From an uncultured Prevotella sp. (GTDB lineage: Bacteria; Bacteroidota; Bacteroidia; Bacteroidales; Bacteroidaceae), in NCBI GenBank assembly GCA_900770025.1, contig CAAGIW010000022.1, positions 1-64,000 of the forward strand: a stretch of DNA of 64,000 nt. The letters are read 5' to 3'. Shown in pieces: positions 34,690-43,885 of the stretch (position 1 is the stretch's first letter; every line of letters starts with the position of its first letter). Made by a program: the position numbers and the translations under genes. The notes below the pieces were generated by a model. That model saw nothing but the letters and a program-made list of their open reading frames with translations, ran no database searches and was not told the origin of the DNA.

Positions 34690-34698
34690 TATGTTGTG

Positions 34699-35235
34699 CT
34701 ATTTGATTTTTACAGGTATTCCCGAAACAAGCATATACACCTCGTCGGCCCGGGCAGCGATAAGCTGGTTTGCTCTGCCTTGAAGGTCGGCAAATCGGCG
34801 CTGCATGGTATTGGCACTAACGCCTCCCCATCCTATTTCGTTGGTCACAAACAAAAAGGTGGCACCCTCAGTCTCTGCCAACCGGCAGAACTCTTGCTCC
34901 AAAGCGTTGTAGGCTCTGTCTATATCTTCACCGTGCTCAAAGAAGAAATTGGTGGCCCAAAGGGTCACACAGTCCACCAACACCACGCGGCCATCCATCT
35001 TGTGCTTGCCCAACAGGCGTTCTTCCTCTATGTTCTCCCACTGCTGTTGCCGGCGTTCCTTGTGTATCTGCACCCTTTTGGCAAACTCCTCGTCCATCAC
35101 TTTGGCGGTGGCCATATAGACAGGACGGTCAGAAAGTCCGAGAGCCATCCTCTCGGCAAACTCGCTTTTGCCCGACTTTTGTCCTCCGGTGACCAGTATT
35201 ATCTTGCTTTGCTTGTCCATTTCTTTTATCTTCAT
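34699..35235 (-). CDS. cobU: Adenosylcobinamide kinase / adenosylcobinamide-phosphate guanylyltransferase
   Basis: CobU phosphorylates adenosylcobinamide and then transfers GMP to it. The 178-aa form starts MKIKEMDKQSKIILVTGG. The P-loop GGQKSGKSEFAERM follows, then KRVQIHKERRQQQWENIEEE with the guanylylated His, DCVTLWATNFF, and TNEIGWGGVSANTMQRRFADLQG. The frame stays open 50 codons further upstream (to 35385) and encodes a hydrophobic stretch there; the start is set at 35235 because CobU proteins normally begin just before the P-loop (35220 is an alternative). First gene of the minus unit, downstream of a riboswitch. Confidence 0.9.
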   Translation of the reverse strand: MKIKEMDKQSKIILVTGGQKSGKSEFAERMALGLSDRPVYMATAKVMDEEFAKRVQIHKERRQQQWENIEEERLLGKHKMDGRVVLVDCVTLWATNFFFEHGEDIDRAYNALEQEFCRLAETEGATFLFVTNEIGWGGVSANTMQRRFADLQGRANQLIAARADEVYMLVSGIPVKIK

Positions 35236-35437
35236 ACGTTGCACCTGCCATTCTGAAAGCGGCATTGCAGCAACAGCACCACCCCCTGCGACCCACAGCA
35301 GCGTGTCACAGAAGGTCATCAAAAACCTGATTGGAGACCCTATCAAGAAAACAAAAGACAACGGGAGTGCCAAGTATCTGCGCACTTGGATAGAAAACTA
35401 CGCCCACTGCTTCTTGACCCGAGAAATCAGCAACACG

Positions 35438-35638
35438 ATGCCAAGGTAGGTTTCCTGACTTTACCATGGAGATGCCTTCCCATCATGCCTGCACAACAGT
35501 GGCTTTTCTTATCTCCATCTGTCCCAGATGGTATTTCGTGCCATCCGGAACGGTATTTACAGTAGCGGGTACTGTTCCGGATTTGCACCGGATTCCCTAT
35601 TATCGGCAGCCACAGAGCAGTGACATGCCACACCTTAT
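35438..35638 (-). promoter_or_regulatory. Cobalamin riboswitch upstream of cobU
   Basis: Read on the minus strand: AAGGTGTGGC start, GGGAATCCGGTGCAAATCC, GGAACAGTACCCGCTACTGTAA, a hairpin with CATCTGGGACAGATG, and the B12 box AAGTCAGGAAACCTACCTT at plus 35443-35461. All class features are present. It ends about 200 nt before the chosen cobU start, so the leader is long. Confidence 0.95.
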
Positions 35639-35644
35639 GCCCTG

Positions 35645-35675
35645 CAAAAGTACTGCATTATTGTGACCCGACAAA
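35645..35675 (-). promoter_or_regulatory. Promoter of the cobU unit
   Basis: Minus-strand TTTG (plus 35672-35675), 19-nt spacer, TACTTTTG (plus 35645-35652), placed just before the riboswitch. Confidence 0.75.
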
Positions 35676-35815
35676 GAAATTTCAACAATAAAATGCTTGC
35701 AATTCTTGATTTTTTTTCTGACTTTTGCATCTGTGTTGAATGCGCCATGCCTCTGCAACACGGCCGGGGCGAAACACTATACACCCCCATCAAGAAGAAA
35801 CAGACTTGAAGACAG

Positions 35816-36733
35816 ATGAAATACGCAGTAATCGGAACAGGTGCCATAGGCGGCTACTACGGCAGCAAACTGGCAAAGGCAGGCAGGGAGGTGCACTTCT
35901 TGCTGCATAGTGACTACGAGGAAGTGAAGGCACACGGCCTGACCATCGATTCATACGAGGGCAACTACGTGCTGCCCCACGTGAACGCCTACCGCTCCAC
36001 CGGCGACATGCCGCAGGTGGATGTGGTGATTGTGGCACTCAAGTCGGTGAGCAATCACCTGCTTGCCAGTATGCTGCCGCCCCTGCTCCACCCCTGCACC
36101 CTGGTGCTGCTGATACAGAACGGTATCGGCGTGGAGGAGGATGTGCAGAAAATGTTTCCCGAAGCATGGTTAGCTGCCGGCTTGGCGTTCATCTGTTCGT
36201 CCAAGATTGGTGCGGGACACATCCACCATCAGTTCTATGGCAACATCAACATCGGCAACTATTCCTGTTCTGACACGCAAAAAATAGACTGCCTCATCAG
36301 CGAAATGCGCGAGGCAGGCATAGGTGCCGCACTGGTGGACTATGACGAAGCGCGCTGGAAGAAGGCCGTGTGGAACATGCCTTTCAACGGCATGACAGTG
36401 GCACTGAACACCCAAACCATCGACCTGGTGAACAATCCGCACACCTGCCAGCTCATCCGTATGCAAGGCAGAGAGGTGGTGCGGGCCGCACAGGCATTGG
36501 GAGTGAAGAACATTGACGATGCCTTTGTGGAGAAGATGATTGACAACACCCTGAAGATGCCACCCTATTCGCCCTCGATGAAGCTCGACTACGACTATCA
36601 CCGCCCCATGGAGATACATTATTTATATACGCGTCCCATAGAGATTGCCCAAGAAGCAGGCATCGACATGCCCCGCCTCAAGATGCTCGAAACAGAACTC
36701 CTGTTCATAGAAAGCAGACAGAATGCTTTGTGA
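35816..36733 (+). CDS. panE: 2-dehydropantoate 2-reductase
   Basis: NADPH-dependent ketopantoate reductase (305 aa) of pantothenate and CoA synthesis. The N-terminal Rossmann loop is VIGTGAIGGYYGSKLAKAG at 4-22. VDVVIVALKSVSNHLL and LLIQNGIGVEEDV follow, and the catalytic Lys is in EARWKKAVWNMPFNGMTVAL near 180. The C-terminal helical domain has MKLDYDYHRPMEIHYLYTRP, the family's substrate-binding end. Members of this superfamily can act on other 2-keto acids, but length and motifs fit PanE. It is divergent from the cobU promoter and stands alone. Confidence 0.88.
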   Translation: MKYAVIGTGAIGGYYGSKLAKAGREVHFLLHSDYEEVKAHGLTIDSYEGNYVLPHVNAYRSTGDMPQVDVVIVALKSVSNHLLASMLPPLLHPCTLVLLIQNGIGVEEDVQKMFPEAWLAAGLAFICSSKIGAGHIHHQFYGNINIGNYSCSDTQKIDCLISEMREAGIGAALVDYDEARWKKAVWNMPFNGMTVALNTQTIDLVNNPHTCQLIRMQGREVVRAAQALGVKNIDDAFVEKMIDNTLKMPPYSPSMKLDYDYHRPMEIHYLYTRPIEIAQEAGIDMPRLKMLETELLFIESRQNAL

Positions 36734-36758
36734 CGAGAGAATAGTCACAGTCCCCAAA

Positions 36759-37045
36759 GCCTCACTCGGCCTCCCCAAGGGGGGAATTAAAGAATTAAAA
36801 GATTAAAGTATTAAAACATTAAAGGCCCCACCCGGCCTCCCCAAGGGGAGGAGGATGAAGAATGAAAAATGCGATTTAGTTGCGAGATAAGTGATTGATT
36901 ATGAAAGGATAACATTCTTTCAAAAATCCGGTTGGATGCTGTTTGCATTCCAAAGCAAATGGGGGTGATTTCCAAAACGGTGCGTTTTGCGTTCTAAAAT
37001 GGTGCGTTTTGCAATGTAAAACGGTGCGTTTTGCAATCCAATAAG
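36759..37045 (+). repeat. Composite dispersed repeat, copy C
   Basis: A degenerate palindrome (36759-36785), an AT-rich run of short ATTAAA-type repeats, a full GC-rich palindrome (36825-36853), the roughly 90-bp middle module (36884-36971, GAGATAAGTGATTGATTATG through TGGGGGTGATTTC), and about three 22-bp units (36972-37040). It is very close to copy A in the middle module. It fills most of the panE-lplA gap. Confidence 0.88.
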
Positions 37046-37122
37046 TCAGCAGTATAAAAAATGATGATTAGTTACTACTTAAAAAAGTGCGTTTTTTATG
37101 GCAGACTTACATAAATATTTAA

Positions 37123-37130
37123 TATATTTG
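37123..37130 (+). promoter_or_regulatory. -7 element for lplA-gcv unit
   Basis: TATATTTG matches TAnnTTTG, 71 nt before the lplA ATG. No clear -33 TTTG is seen at 19-21 nt. Confidence 0.45.
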
Positions 37131-37201
37131 CAAAAACAATGATGCTGACAAATGCCGTAGTCTGCACCGCCCAAGTTTGTAGAACCACGTAAAGAGGCAC
37201 T

Positions 37202-38191
37202 ATGAAATACATCGCCCTTCCGCCGATTGGAGTACAGCGCTTATCCTTCTACCTTGCCATGGAAGAATATGTGGCGCGCCATCTGCCAGAAGAGGGCGAT
37301 TGTTTTTTTATGTGGCAGGTGGAACCCAGCGTCATCTTCGGGCGCAACCAACTGATAGAAAACGAGGTGAACATGGACTACTGCCGTGCCCATCACATAC
37401 AGACCTACCGCAGAAAGAGCGGCGGGGGCTGCGTTTATGCAGACATGAGCAACATCATGTTCTCCTATATCACCCGTGATGAAAACGTGAACTTCACCTT
37501 CAACCGCTACATCAACATGGTGGTGCTGGTGCTGCAGCAACTGGGTGTGAATGCCTCTACCAGCGGAAGAAACGATGTGATGATAGGCAACCGCAAGGTG
37601 TCGGGCAATGCCTTCTACCACATTCCGGGCAGAAGCATCGTGCACGGCACCATGCTCTACGACACCAACATGCAGAATATGGTGGGCTCCATCACGCCCA
37701 CCGGCGAGAAACTGCTGAGCAAGGGCATCAGCAGCGTGCGCCAGCGCATTGCTTTGCTCAAGGACTATATTCCACAGTCTTTGGAAGAATTTAAGACTTT
37801 CGTGCGCCAACGCCTGTGCCAGGATGAGCGCTTGCTCAGCATGAGCGACGTGGCTGGCATCAGGGAGATTGAGAAAGAATATCTCTCCGACGAGTTCATC
37901 TATGGCAACAATCCCCGCTACTCGGTAACAAGGAGACTACATATAAATAATGTGGGCGAGATAGAGGTGCGCATGGAGATAAAGAACAACATCATCAAGG
38001 CCGCCAACATCATGGGCGACTATTTCGTGGTGGGCGATACCGACAGGGGAATCATGCTGCCACTGCGCGGATGCGCACTCACACGCGAAGCCCTGACACG
38101 GGCCCTGCCCGAGAAGATGGACGACTATATTATGAATCTTCAGAAAGAAGATTTCATCCGTGTGCTTCTTCAAGGAAGCGAAGTGACCTGA
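37202..38191 (+). CDS. lplA: Lipoate-protein ligase A
   Basis: Cytosolic ligase (329 aa) that activates lipoate with ATP and attaches it to a Lys of lipoyl domains. The LplA pattern is clear: FFMWQVEPSVIFGRNQ near 38-53, YRRKSGGGCVYADMSNIMFSYI near 71-92 (the RRxxGGG lipoyl-AMP loop), GRNDVMIGNRKVSGNAFY near 129-146, and HGTMLYDTNM. The C-terminal accessory domain is present. It lies 23 bp upstream of gcvT, so it probably supplies lipoylated GcvH (gene two places down) and perhaps other lipoyl proteins. Confidence 0.93.
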   Translation: MKYIALPPIGVQRLSFYLAMEEYVARHLPEEGDCFFMWQVEPSVIFGRNQLIENEVNMDYCRAHHIQTYRRKSGGGCVYADMSNIMFSYITRDENVNFTFNRYINMVVLVLQQLGVNASTSGRNDVMIGNRKVSGNAFYHIPGRSIVHGTMLYDTNMQNMVGSITPTGEKLLSKGISSVRQRIALLKDYIPQSLEEFKTFVRQRLCQDERLLSMSDVAGIREIEKEYLSDEFIYGNNPRYSVTRRLHINNVGEIEVRMEIKNNIIKAANIMGDYFVVGDTDRGIMLPLRGCALTREALTRALPEKMDDYIMNLQKEDFIRVLLQGSEVT

Positions 38192-38214
38192 AAACTACCT
38201 AAAATCAAGACAAT

Positions 38215-39294
38215 ATGGAAAACAAAAGAACCTGCTTGTATGACAAGCACGTGGCCTTGGGGGCACTCATCAGTCCGTTTGGCGGTTTTGATATGCCCAT
38301 TCAGTACAGCGACATCAAAGACGAGCACATGGCCGTGCGCCAGCATTGTGGTGTGTTCGACGTGTCACACATGGGTGAGGTAACGGTCAAGGGACCGGAT
38401 GCCGAACGCTACGTCAACCACATATTCACCAACGACGTGCGCAATATGCCTACAGGAAAGATTCTGTATGGCATGATGCTCTACGAGAATGGCGGAACAG
38501 TGGACGACCTGCTGGTGTATAAGATGGGCGAAAACAACTTCTTCATCGTTATCAATGCAGCCAACATCGACAAGGATTGGGAATGGATGACCCAGCACGC
38601 CGACGGCTATGACATGGAGATGCGCAACTGCTCTGACCACTACGGACAGTTGGCCGTGCAGGGACCAGAGGCCGAGAGCGTGATGCAAGAGGTGCTGCAG
38701 CTGCAGTGTGCCGAGCTTACGTTCTACACAGTGAAGACTATTGGCGACCTGATCGTGAGCCGCACAGGCTACACCGGCGAAGATGGCTTTGAGATCTACG
38801 GTTCACACGATGCCATACGCTCCTTCTGGGACCAGCTGATGGCCAGCGGCAGATGCAAGCCCTGCGGACTGGGCTGCCGCGACACGCTGCGCTTCGAGGT
38901 GGGACTGCCCCTCTATGGCGATGAATTGTCGGCAGACATTTCGCCCATCATGGCCGGACTTGGTTTCTTCTGCAAACTCGACAAGCCTGAGTTTATAGGC
39001 AAAGAGGCATTGGTATTGCAGAAAGAGCAGGGGGTGAACAAGAAACTGGTGGGTATAGAACTGGCCGACAAGGCCATCCCCCGCCACGGTTATCCCGTGC
39101 TGAAAGACGGGGTGCAGGTGGGAGAAGTGACCACTGGCTACCACACTATCTCTACCGACAAGAGCGTGTGCATGGCACTTGTCAGCAGTGCATACAGTGC
39201 CTTGGGCACGGCATTGAGCATCCAGATACGCAAAAAGGTGTTCGATGGCGTGGTGGTGAAAAAGAAATTCTACGAAAAACATTATAAAAAATAA
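38215..39294 (+). CDS. gcvT: Glycine cleavage system T protein (aminomethyltransferase)
   Basis: T protein of 359 aa: takes the aminomethyl group from lipoyl-GcvH, releases ammonia and forms methylene-THF. Motifs: ISPFGGFDMPIQYSDIKDEH near 19-38, GVFDVSHMGEVTVKGPDAE, VNHIFTNDVRNM, SRTGYTGEDGFEIY, and GCRDTLRFEVGLPLYGDEL with the folate-binding acidic residue. Length is normal. It opens a five-gene set with 5 bp to gcvH. Confidence 0.97.
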   Translation: MENKRTCLYDKHVALGALISPFGGFDMPIQYSDIKDEHMAVRQHCGVFDVSHMGEVTVKGPDAERYVNHIFTNDVRNMPTGKILYGMMLYENGGTVDDLLVYKMGENNFFIVINAANIDKDWEWMTQHADGYDMEMRNCSDHYGQLAVQGPEAESVMQEVLQLQCAELTFYTVKTIGDLIVSRTGYTGEDGFEIYGSHDAIRSFWDQLMASGRCKPCGLGCRDTLRFEVGLPLYGDELSADISPIMAGLGFFCKLDKPEFIGKEALVLQKEQGVNKKLVGIELADKAIPRHGYPVLKDGVQVGEVTTGYHTISTDKSVCMALVSSAYSALGTALSIQIRKKVFDGVVVKKKFYEKHYKK

Positions 39295-39299
39295 TCATT

Positions 39300-39683
39300 A
39301 TGGCAAAAGTTTTGGAAGGACTCTATTATTCTGAGTCACACGAATACGTGAGAGTGGAAGGCGAATTTGTTTACATCGGCATTACCGACTATGCACAACA
39401 TGCCTTGGGCAACGTGGTTTACGTGGACATGCCCGAAGTGGATGACGAGGTGGAAGCAGGCGAACAGTTTGGCGCTGTGGAGAGCGTGAAAGCTGCCAGC
39501 GACCTTTTCTCGCCCGTGAGCGGCACGGTGGTGGAGGTGAACGAGGCTTTGGAGGATGCCCCTGAGCTCATCAACCAGGATGCTTTTGAGAACTGGATTA
39601 TCAAGGTGCAGCTGACCGATACTGCCGAATTAGACAAGTTGATGGATGCAGCCGCCTACAAGGCACTCACCGAAAACGCATAA
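39300..39683 (+). CDS. gcvH: Glycine cleavage system H protein
   Basis: Lipoyl carrier of 127 aa that shuttles the aminomethyl intermediate among P, T and L proteins. It starts LEGLYYSESHEYVRVEG, contains ITDYAQHALGNVVYVDMPEVD, and has the lipoylated Lys in VESVKAASDLFSPVSG near residue 64. The C-terminus LINQDAFENWIIKVQL is typical. The substrate of LplA encoded upstream. Confidence 0.97.
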   Translation: MAKVLEGLYYSESHEYVRVEGEFVYIGITDYAQHALGNVVYVDMPEVDDEVEAGEQFGAVESVKAASDLFSPVSGTVVEVNEALEDAPELINQDAFENWIIKVQLTDTAELDKLMDAAAYKALTENA

Positions 39684-39706
39684 CCCTCAACACACACCTA
39701 CGACTT

Positions 39707-41044
39707 ATGTACAAGTATTTTCCACACACAGAGGAAGAGATACAGCAGATGCTTCGCAAGATAGGCATCTCTTCCACGGATGACCTCTATGCCGAAGTGC
39801 CCGAGAGCATCCGCTTCAAGGGGGAATACGATCTGCCTCTGTCGATGAGCGAGCAGGAGATACGCTCCACCTTCGAGCGTCTGGCACGGCAGAACACGGT
39901 GCTCACATGCTTCGGAGGTGCCGGAGTATATGACCATTACACTCCGGCTGCCATTCCATCCATCATCAGCAGGTCGGAGTTTCTCACTTCCTACACCCCC
40001 TATCAGGCAGAAATATCGCAGGGCACCCTGCACTATATTTTTGAATTTCAGTCGATGATGGCCGAACTCACGGGCATGGACATATCCAATGCCTCGCTCT
40101 ACGATGGTGCCACTGCCACTGCCGAGGCGGCCATGATGGCGGTGGCAGCAGGCAAGAAGTGCCACAAGGTGCTGGTTTCCTCCACCATCGACCCCAAGGT
40201 TCTTGAGGTGGTGCGCACCTACGCCCACTTTCATGGCATGGAGATAGAGATGATTGAGGCGGTGGATGGTGCCACCAACAAGGCCGACATGGAGAAACGG
40301 CTGGCACAGGGAGGCGTGGCTGGCGTGATAGTGCAGCAGCCCAACTACTATGGTATCGTGGAAGACTACAGCGGCTTTGCCGATGCCGCACATGCCCACA
40401 AGGCACTGCTGATTATGAACAGCATCGCTGCAGACTTGGCAGTGCTCAAAACTCCGGGCGAATGGGGTGCCGACATTGCTGTGGGCGATGCCCAAAGTTT
40501 AGGCATCCCGATGGAGTTTGGTGGGCCGTATGTGGGATATATGTGCTGCACGGAGAAGCTGATGCGCAAGATGCCGGGCCGTATCGTAGGCATGACCCAC
40601 GACAGCGAGGGCCAGCGTGCCTTTGTTCTCACCCTGCAGGCGCGCGAACAGCACATCCGCAGGCAGAAAGCCACGTCGAACATCTGCTCCAACCAATCGC
40701 TCATGGCATTGTTTGTCACTATCTACATGTCGCTCATGGGCCGCAACGGCATCCGCGAAGCAGCCCAGCAGTCGTATGCCGGCGCACACTATCTGCAAGA
40801 ACAGCTGTTGGCCACAGGGCAGTTTACAGCCACCTATCCTCAGCGTCCGTTCTTCAATGAGTTTTGCATGGACTTCCAAGGCGACCTCGACGGTCTGTTA
40901 GACCACCTCACCCGTCACGGATTCTTTGGCGGCGTCAAGGTGGGAGACAAGACTCTGATGATGGCAGTCACCGAGAAGCGCACCAAGGAGGAGATTGATC
41001 AACTGACAGCGCTTGTCAAAGAGTATGCCACCCAAAAGCCATGA
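39707..41044 (+). CDS. gcvPA: Glycine dehydrogenase (decarboxylating), subunit 1
   Basis: N-terminal half of the two-part P protein (445 aa). It shows YFPHTEEEIQQMLRKIGI at the start, FGGAGVYDHYTPAAIPSI, EFLTSYTPYQAEISQGTLHYIFEFQSMMAELTGMDISNAS, and SLGIPMEFGGPYVGYM. It works with GcvPB as an alpha2beta2 decarboxylase, transferring the aminomethyl group to lipoyl-GcvH. The split form is usual in many anaerobes and differs from the single long GcvP of Escherichia coli. Confidence 0.96.
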   Translation: MYKYFPHTEEEIQQMLRKIGISSTDDLYAEVPESIRFKGEYDLPLSMSEQEIRSTFERLARQNTVLTCFGGAGVYDHYTPAAIPSIISRSEFLTSYTPYQAEISQGTLHYIFEFQSMMAELTGMDISNASLYDGATATAEAAMMAVAAGKKCHKVLVSSTIDPKVLEVVRTYAHFHGMEIEMIEAVDGATNKADMEKRLAQGGVAGVIVQQPNYYGIVEDYSGFADAAHAHKALLIMNSIAADLAVLKTPGEWGADIAVGDAQSLGIPMEFGGPYVGYMCCTEKLMRKMPGRIVGMTHDSEGQRAFVLTLQAREQHIRRQKATSNICSNQSLMALFVTIYMSLMGRNGIREAAQQSYAGAHYLQEQLLATGQFTATYPQRPFFNEFCMDFQGDLDGLLDHLTRHGFFGGVKVGDKTLMMAVTEKRTKEEIDQLTALVKEYATQKP

Positions 41045-41091
41045 ACCGGGGAGAACAGTTTTATTAAACCCACCAAAGCATTATCTATCTT

Positions 41092-42486
41092 ATGAATAAC
41101 AGATTATACGGGAAACTGATTTTCGAGCTTTCCCATCCGGGACGCACAGGATACTCTCTGCCACGCCATGAGTATGGCACTTACAACATACCCAAGGAGT
41201 GGTGCAGAGAGAAGGAAGCTGATTTGCCCGAGTGCGATGAACTGACCGTGGTGCGCCACTACACCAACCAGAGTGCCAACAACTTTGGAGTGAACAACGG
41301 CTTCTACCCATTGGGAAGCTGCACCATGAAATACAATCCTTGCATCAATGAAGAGATTGCAGCCATGCCCGCCTTTTCGGCACTGCATCCGCTGCAGCCA
41401 GAGCATACCACACGCGGGGCGCAAGAGGTGTGCCGTTTGCTGGAGCAGTCGCTCTGTGCCATCACCGGACTGTCGGCCTTCACGCTGAAACCCTTTGCCG
41501 GCGCACATGGAGAACTGACAGGACTGATGGTGATACGTGCCTATCACGAGAAGCGGGGCGACACCCATCGCACCAAAGTGATAGTGCCTGATTCCGCCCA
41601 CGGCACCAATCCTGCCTCGGCGGCCGTATGCGGATTAGACATTGTGGAGGTGAAAAGTCTGGCTGATGGCACCGTGGATGTGGCCCATCTCAAGGAATTG
41701 CTCAACGAGGAGGTGGCTGCCATGATGATGACCAACCCCAACACGCTGGGACTTTTCGAGCGTAGCATCCCCGAGATAGCAGAGATGGTGCACCAGTGCG
41801 GCGCACTGATGTATTACGACGGTGCCAACCTCAACCCCATGCTGGGTGCCTGTCGCCCGGGCGATATGGGTTTTGACGTGATGCACATCAACCTGCACAA
41901 GACATTCTCCACACCTCATGGCGGAGGAGGACCGGGGGCTGGACCTGTGGGCGTGCGCAAAGGGTTGGAAGACTGTCTGCCCTGCGTGAGTCCGTATCAC
42001 GGCAACTTCGCCGTAGAACTGCGTGCATTGGCATACATTCTTTCGTTAGGTCGGGACCAACTCAAGCAGGTGGGACCGCTTGCCACGCTCAATGCCAACT
42101 ATATCAAGGAGTGTTTGAAGGACGTTTACGAACTTCCCATCGACACATTGTGCAAGCACGAGTTTGTGTTTGACGGACTAAAAGACAAGAGCACGGACGT
42201 AACCACCATGGATGTGGCCAAGCGTTTGCTCGACTATGGCTATCATGCGCCCACCATCTATTTCCCTTTGCTCTTCCACCAGTCGCTGATGATAGAGCCA
42301 ACGGAGAACGAAAGCAAGGAAACACTCGACGACTTCATACAGGTGATGCGCACCATTGCCCACGAGGCGGCCACCACCCCCGAAGTGGTGAAGGGCGCAC
42401 CGCACCACACACCCATCAAGAGGGTGGACGATGTGGAGGCAGCCAAGCATCCCATACTCACCTACAAGGCCATGCAGGCACAATGA
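41092..42486 (+). CDS. gcvPB: Glycine dehydrogenase (decarboxylating), subunit 2
   Basis: PLP-bearing half of the split P protein (464 aa). It contains LGSCTMKYNPCINEEIA, LEQSLCAITGLSAFTLKPFAGAHGELTGL, VPDSAHGTNPASAAVCGLD, MTNPNTLGLFE, and the PLP Lys in NLHKTFSTPHGGGGPGAGP near residue 270. LYFPLIVHEALMIEPTE-type sequence (here IYFPLLFHQSLMIEPTENES) closes the active site. It lies 47 bp after gcvPA and 3 bp before lpdA. Confidence 0.96.
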   Translation: MNNRLYGKLIFELSHPGRTGYSLPRHEYGTYNIPKEWCREKEADLPECDELTVVRHYTNQSANNFGVNNGFYPLGSCTMKYNPCINEEIAAMPAFSALHPLQPEHTTRGAQEVCRLLEQSLCAITGLSAFTLKPFAGAHGELTGLMVIRAYHEKRGDTHRTKVIVPDSAHGTNPASAAVCGLDIVEVKSLADGTVDVAHLKELLNEEVAAMMMTNPNTLGLFERSIPEIAEMVHQCGALMYYDGANLNPMLGACRPGDMGFDVMHINLHKTFSTPHGGGGPGAGPVGVRKGLEDCLPCVSPYHGNFAVELRALAYILSLGRDQLKQVGPLATLNANYIKECLKDVYELPIDTLCKHEFVFDGLKDKSTDVTTMDVAKRLLDYGYHAPTIYFPLLFHQSLMIEPTENESKETLDDFIQVMRTIAHEAATTPEVVKGAPHHTPIKRVDDVEAAKHPILTYKAMQAQ

Positions 42487-42489
42487 TCT

Positions 42490-43857
42490 ATGAACAACAC
42501 GACTGACCTTATTGTTATAGGCGGTGGTCCCGGAGGCTATCACGCCGCCCTCCATGCCGCCAAAGCAGGGATGAAGGTGACGCTGATAGAGCAGGCTCAC
42601 TTGGGGGGAACTTGTCTGAACATGGGATGCATTCCCACCAAGACACTGGCCCACACCGCAGAACTGATGCTACACATGCAGCACAGCAGCGTGGTGGGTG
42701 TAGATTGTGCAACGCCCACCGTGAACCTTCAACAGGTGATGGCCCACAAAGACGAGGTGACAGCACAGCTGCGCGAGGGCATAGCCTCACTGATGACGGC
42801 CGCCAAGGTGGAGGTGATACAAGGTGAAGCCCACTTTACAGACAGCCATACCGTGGAGGTGAACGGCGACACATTCACCGCTCCATCCGTCATTATCGCC
42901 ACAGGCTCCGTGCCAAAGATGCTGCATTTGGAGCAGGCCGACGAGGAGATGCTGCTCAACTCTACCGATATTCTCTCCATCACCACCCTGCCCCAACATC
43001 TGTGCATCGTGGGAGCCGGCGTGATTGGCATGGAACTGGCGTGCATCTTCCATAGTTTCGGCTGCGAAGTCACGGTGATAGAGTTTCTCAAAGAGTGTCT
43101 TCCCGCATTAGATGGCGACATAGCCAAGCGTCTGCGCAAGGTACTTGAGAAGCGCGGCATCCGGTTTGTGATGCAGGCTGCCGTGAAGAGCGTGGCCAAT
43201 GGCTGTGTCACCTACAATCGCAAGGGCAAGGACGAACAGTTGGCAGCCGACAAGGTGCTCATGGCGGTGGGAAGAGTTGTCAACACGGCAGCACTGTGCT
43301 TGGAGCGCACCGAGATAATCCACAGCCCCAAGGGCATTGCCACCGACGACTACATGCAGACCAACGTGGAAGGCGTGTATGCCATCGGCGATGTGAACGG
43401 CAGACAAATGTTGGCACATGCAGCATCGGCACAGGCCGAAGTGGCGGTGCACCATATCCTCACCAAGTTGCAGCCAGAGGAGGCAGCAGCCTCATTGGCT
43501 CCCCAGTTGCAGGTGATGCCTGCGGCCATCTTCACCTATCCCGAAGCAGCCTGCGTGGGTATGACCGAAGAGAGTTGCAAGGAAGCCGGCATCGACTACG
43601 CTTGCTGCAAGGCATTTCATCGTGCCAACGGCAAGGCACTGTCGATGAATGAGACAGAAGGTATGCTCAAGATTATCCACAACAAGGCCACCGGCGAACT
43701 GTTGGGCTGCCATGCTTTTGGTGCACACAGTGCCGACATGGTGCAAGAGGTGGCCGCATTGATGTGCAGGCACACCACCATCAGCCAGTTGGCAAGCATC
43801 ATCCACATCCATCCCACCATAGGAGAAATGGTACAGGATGCGGCCAAGTCTTCCTAA
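42490..43857 (+). CDS. lpdA: Dihydrolipoyl dehydrogenase (L protein)
   Basis: FAD-dependent disulphide oxidoreductase (455 aa) that reoxidises dihydrolipoyl-GcvH with NAD+. The FAD loop is IGGGPGGYHAALHAAKAG at 10-28, the redox disulphide GGTCLNMGCIPTK near 38-50, the NAD loop VGAGVIGMELACIFHSFG near 173, the AIGDVNGRQMLAHAA FAD site, and the C-terminal His-Glu pair in IHIHPTIGEMVQDA. The C-terminus is short, as is common in this group. It ends the operon, with a strong terminator 29 bp downstream. It may also serve other lipoyl complexes. Confidence 0.95.
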   Translation: MNNTTDLIVIGGGPGGYHAALHAAKAGMKVTLIEQAHLGGTCLNMGCIPTKTLAHTAELMLHMQHSSVVGVDCATPTVNLQQVMAHKDEVTAQLREGIASLMTAAKVEVIQGEAHFTDSHTVEVNGDTFTAPSVIIATGSVPKMLHLEQADEEMLLNSTDILSITTLPQHLCIVGAGVIGMELACIFHSFGCEVTVIEFLKECLPALDGDIAKRLRKVLEKRGIRFVMQAAVKSVANGCVTYNRKGKDEQLAADKVLMAVGRVVNTAALCLERTEIIHSPKGIATDDYMQTNVEGVYAIGDVNGRQMLAHAASAQAEVAVHHILTKLQPEEAAASLAPQLQVMPAAIFTYPEAACVGMTEESCKEAGIDYACCKAFHRANGKALSMNETEGMLKIIHNKATGELLGCHAFGAHSADMVQEVAALMCRHTTISQLASIIHIHPTIGEMVQDAAKSS

Positions 43858-43885
43858 CACTCCAACAAACATCTTTCTCTGAATC

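Noticed and set aside
33601..35256. Long plus-strand frame of 551 codons
   Set aside because: It lies opposite cobS, cobT and cobU, whose motifs are clear on the minus strand.
37041..37201. Glycine riboswitch upstream of the gcv operon
   Set aside because: No tandem glycine-aptamer pattern is seen; the gap is filled by the composite repeat and an AT-rich promoter region.
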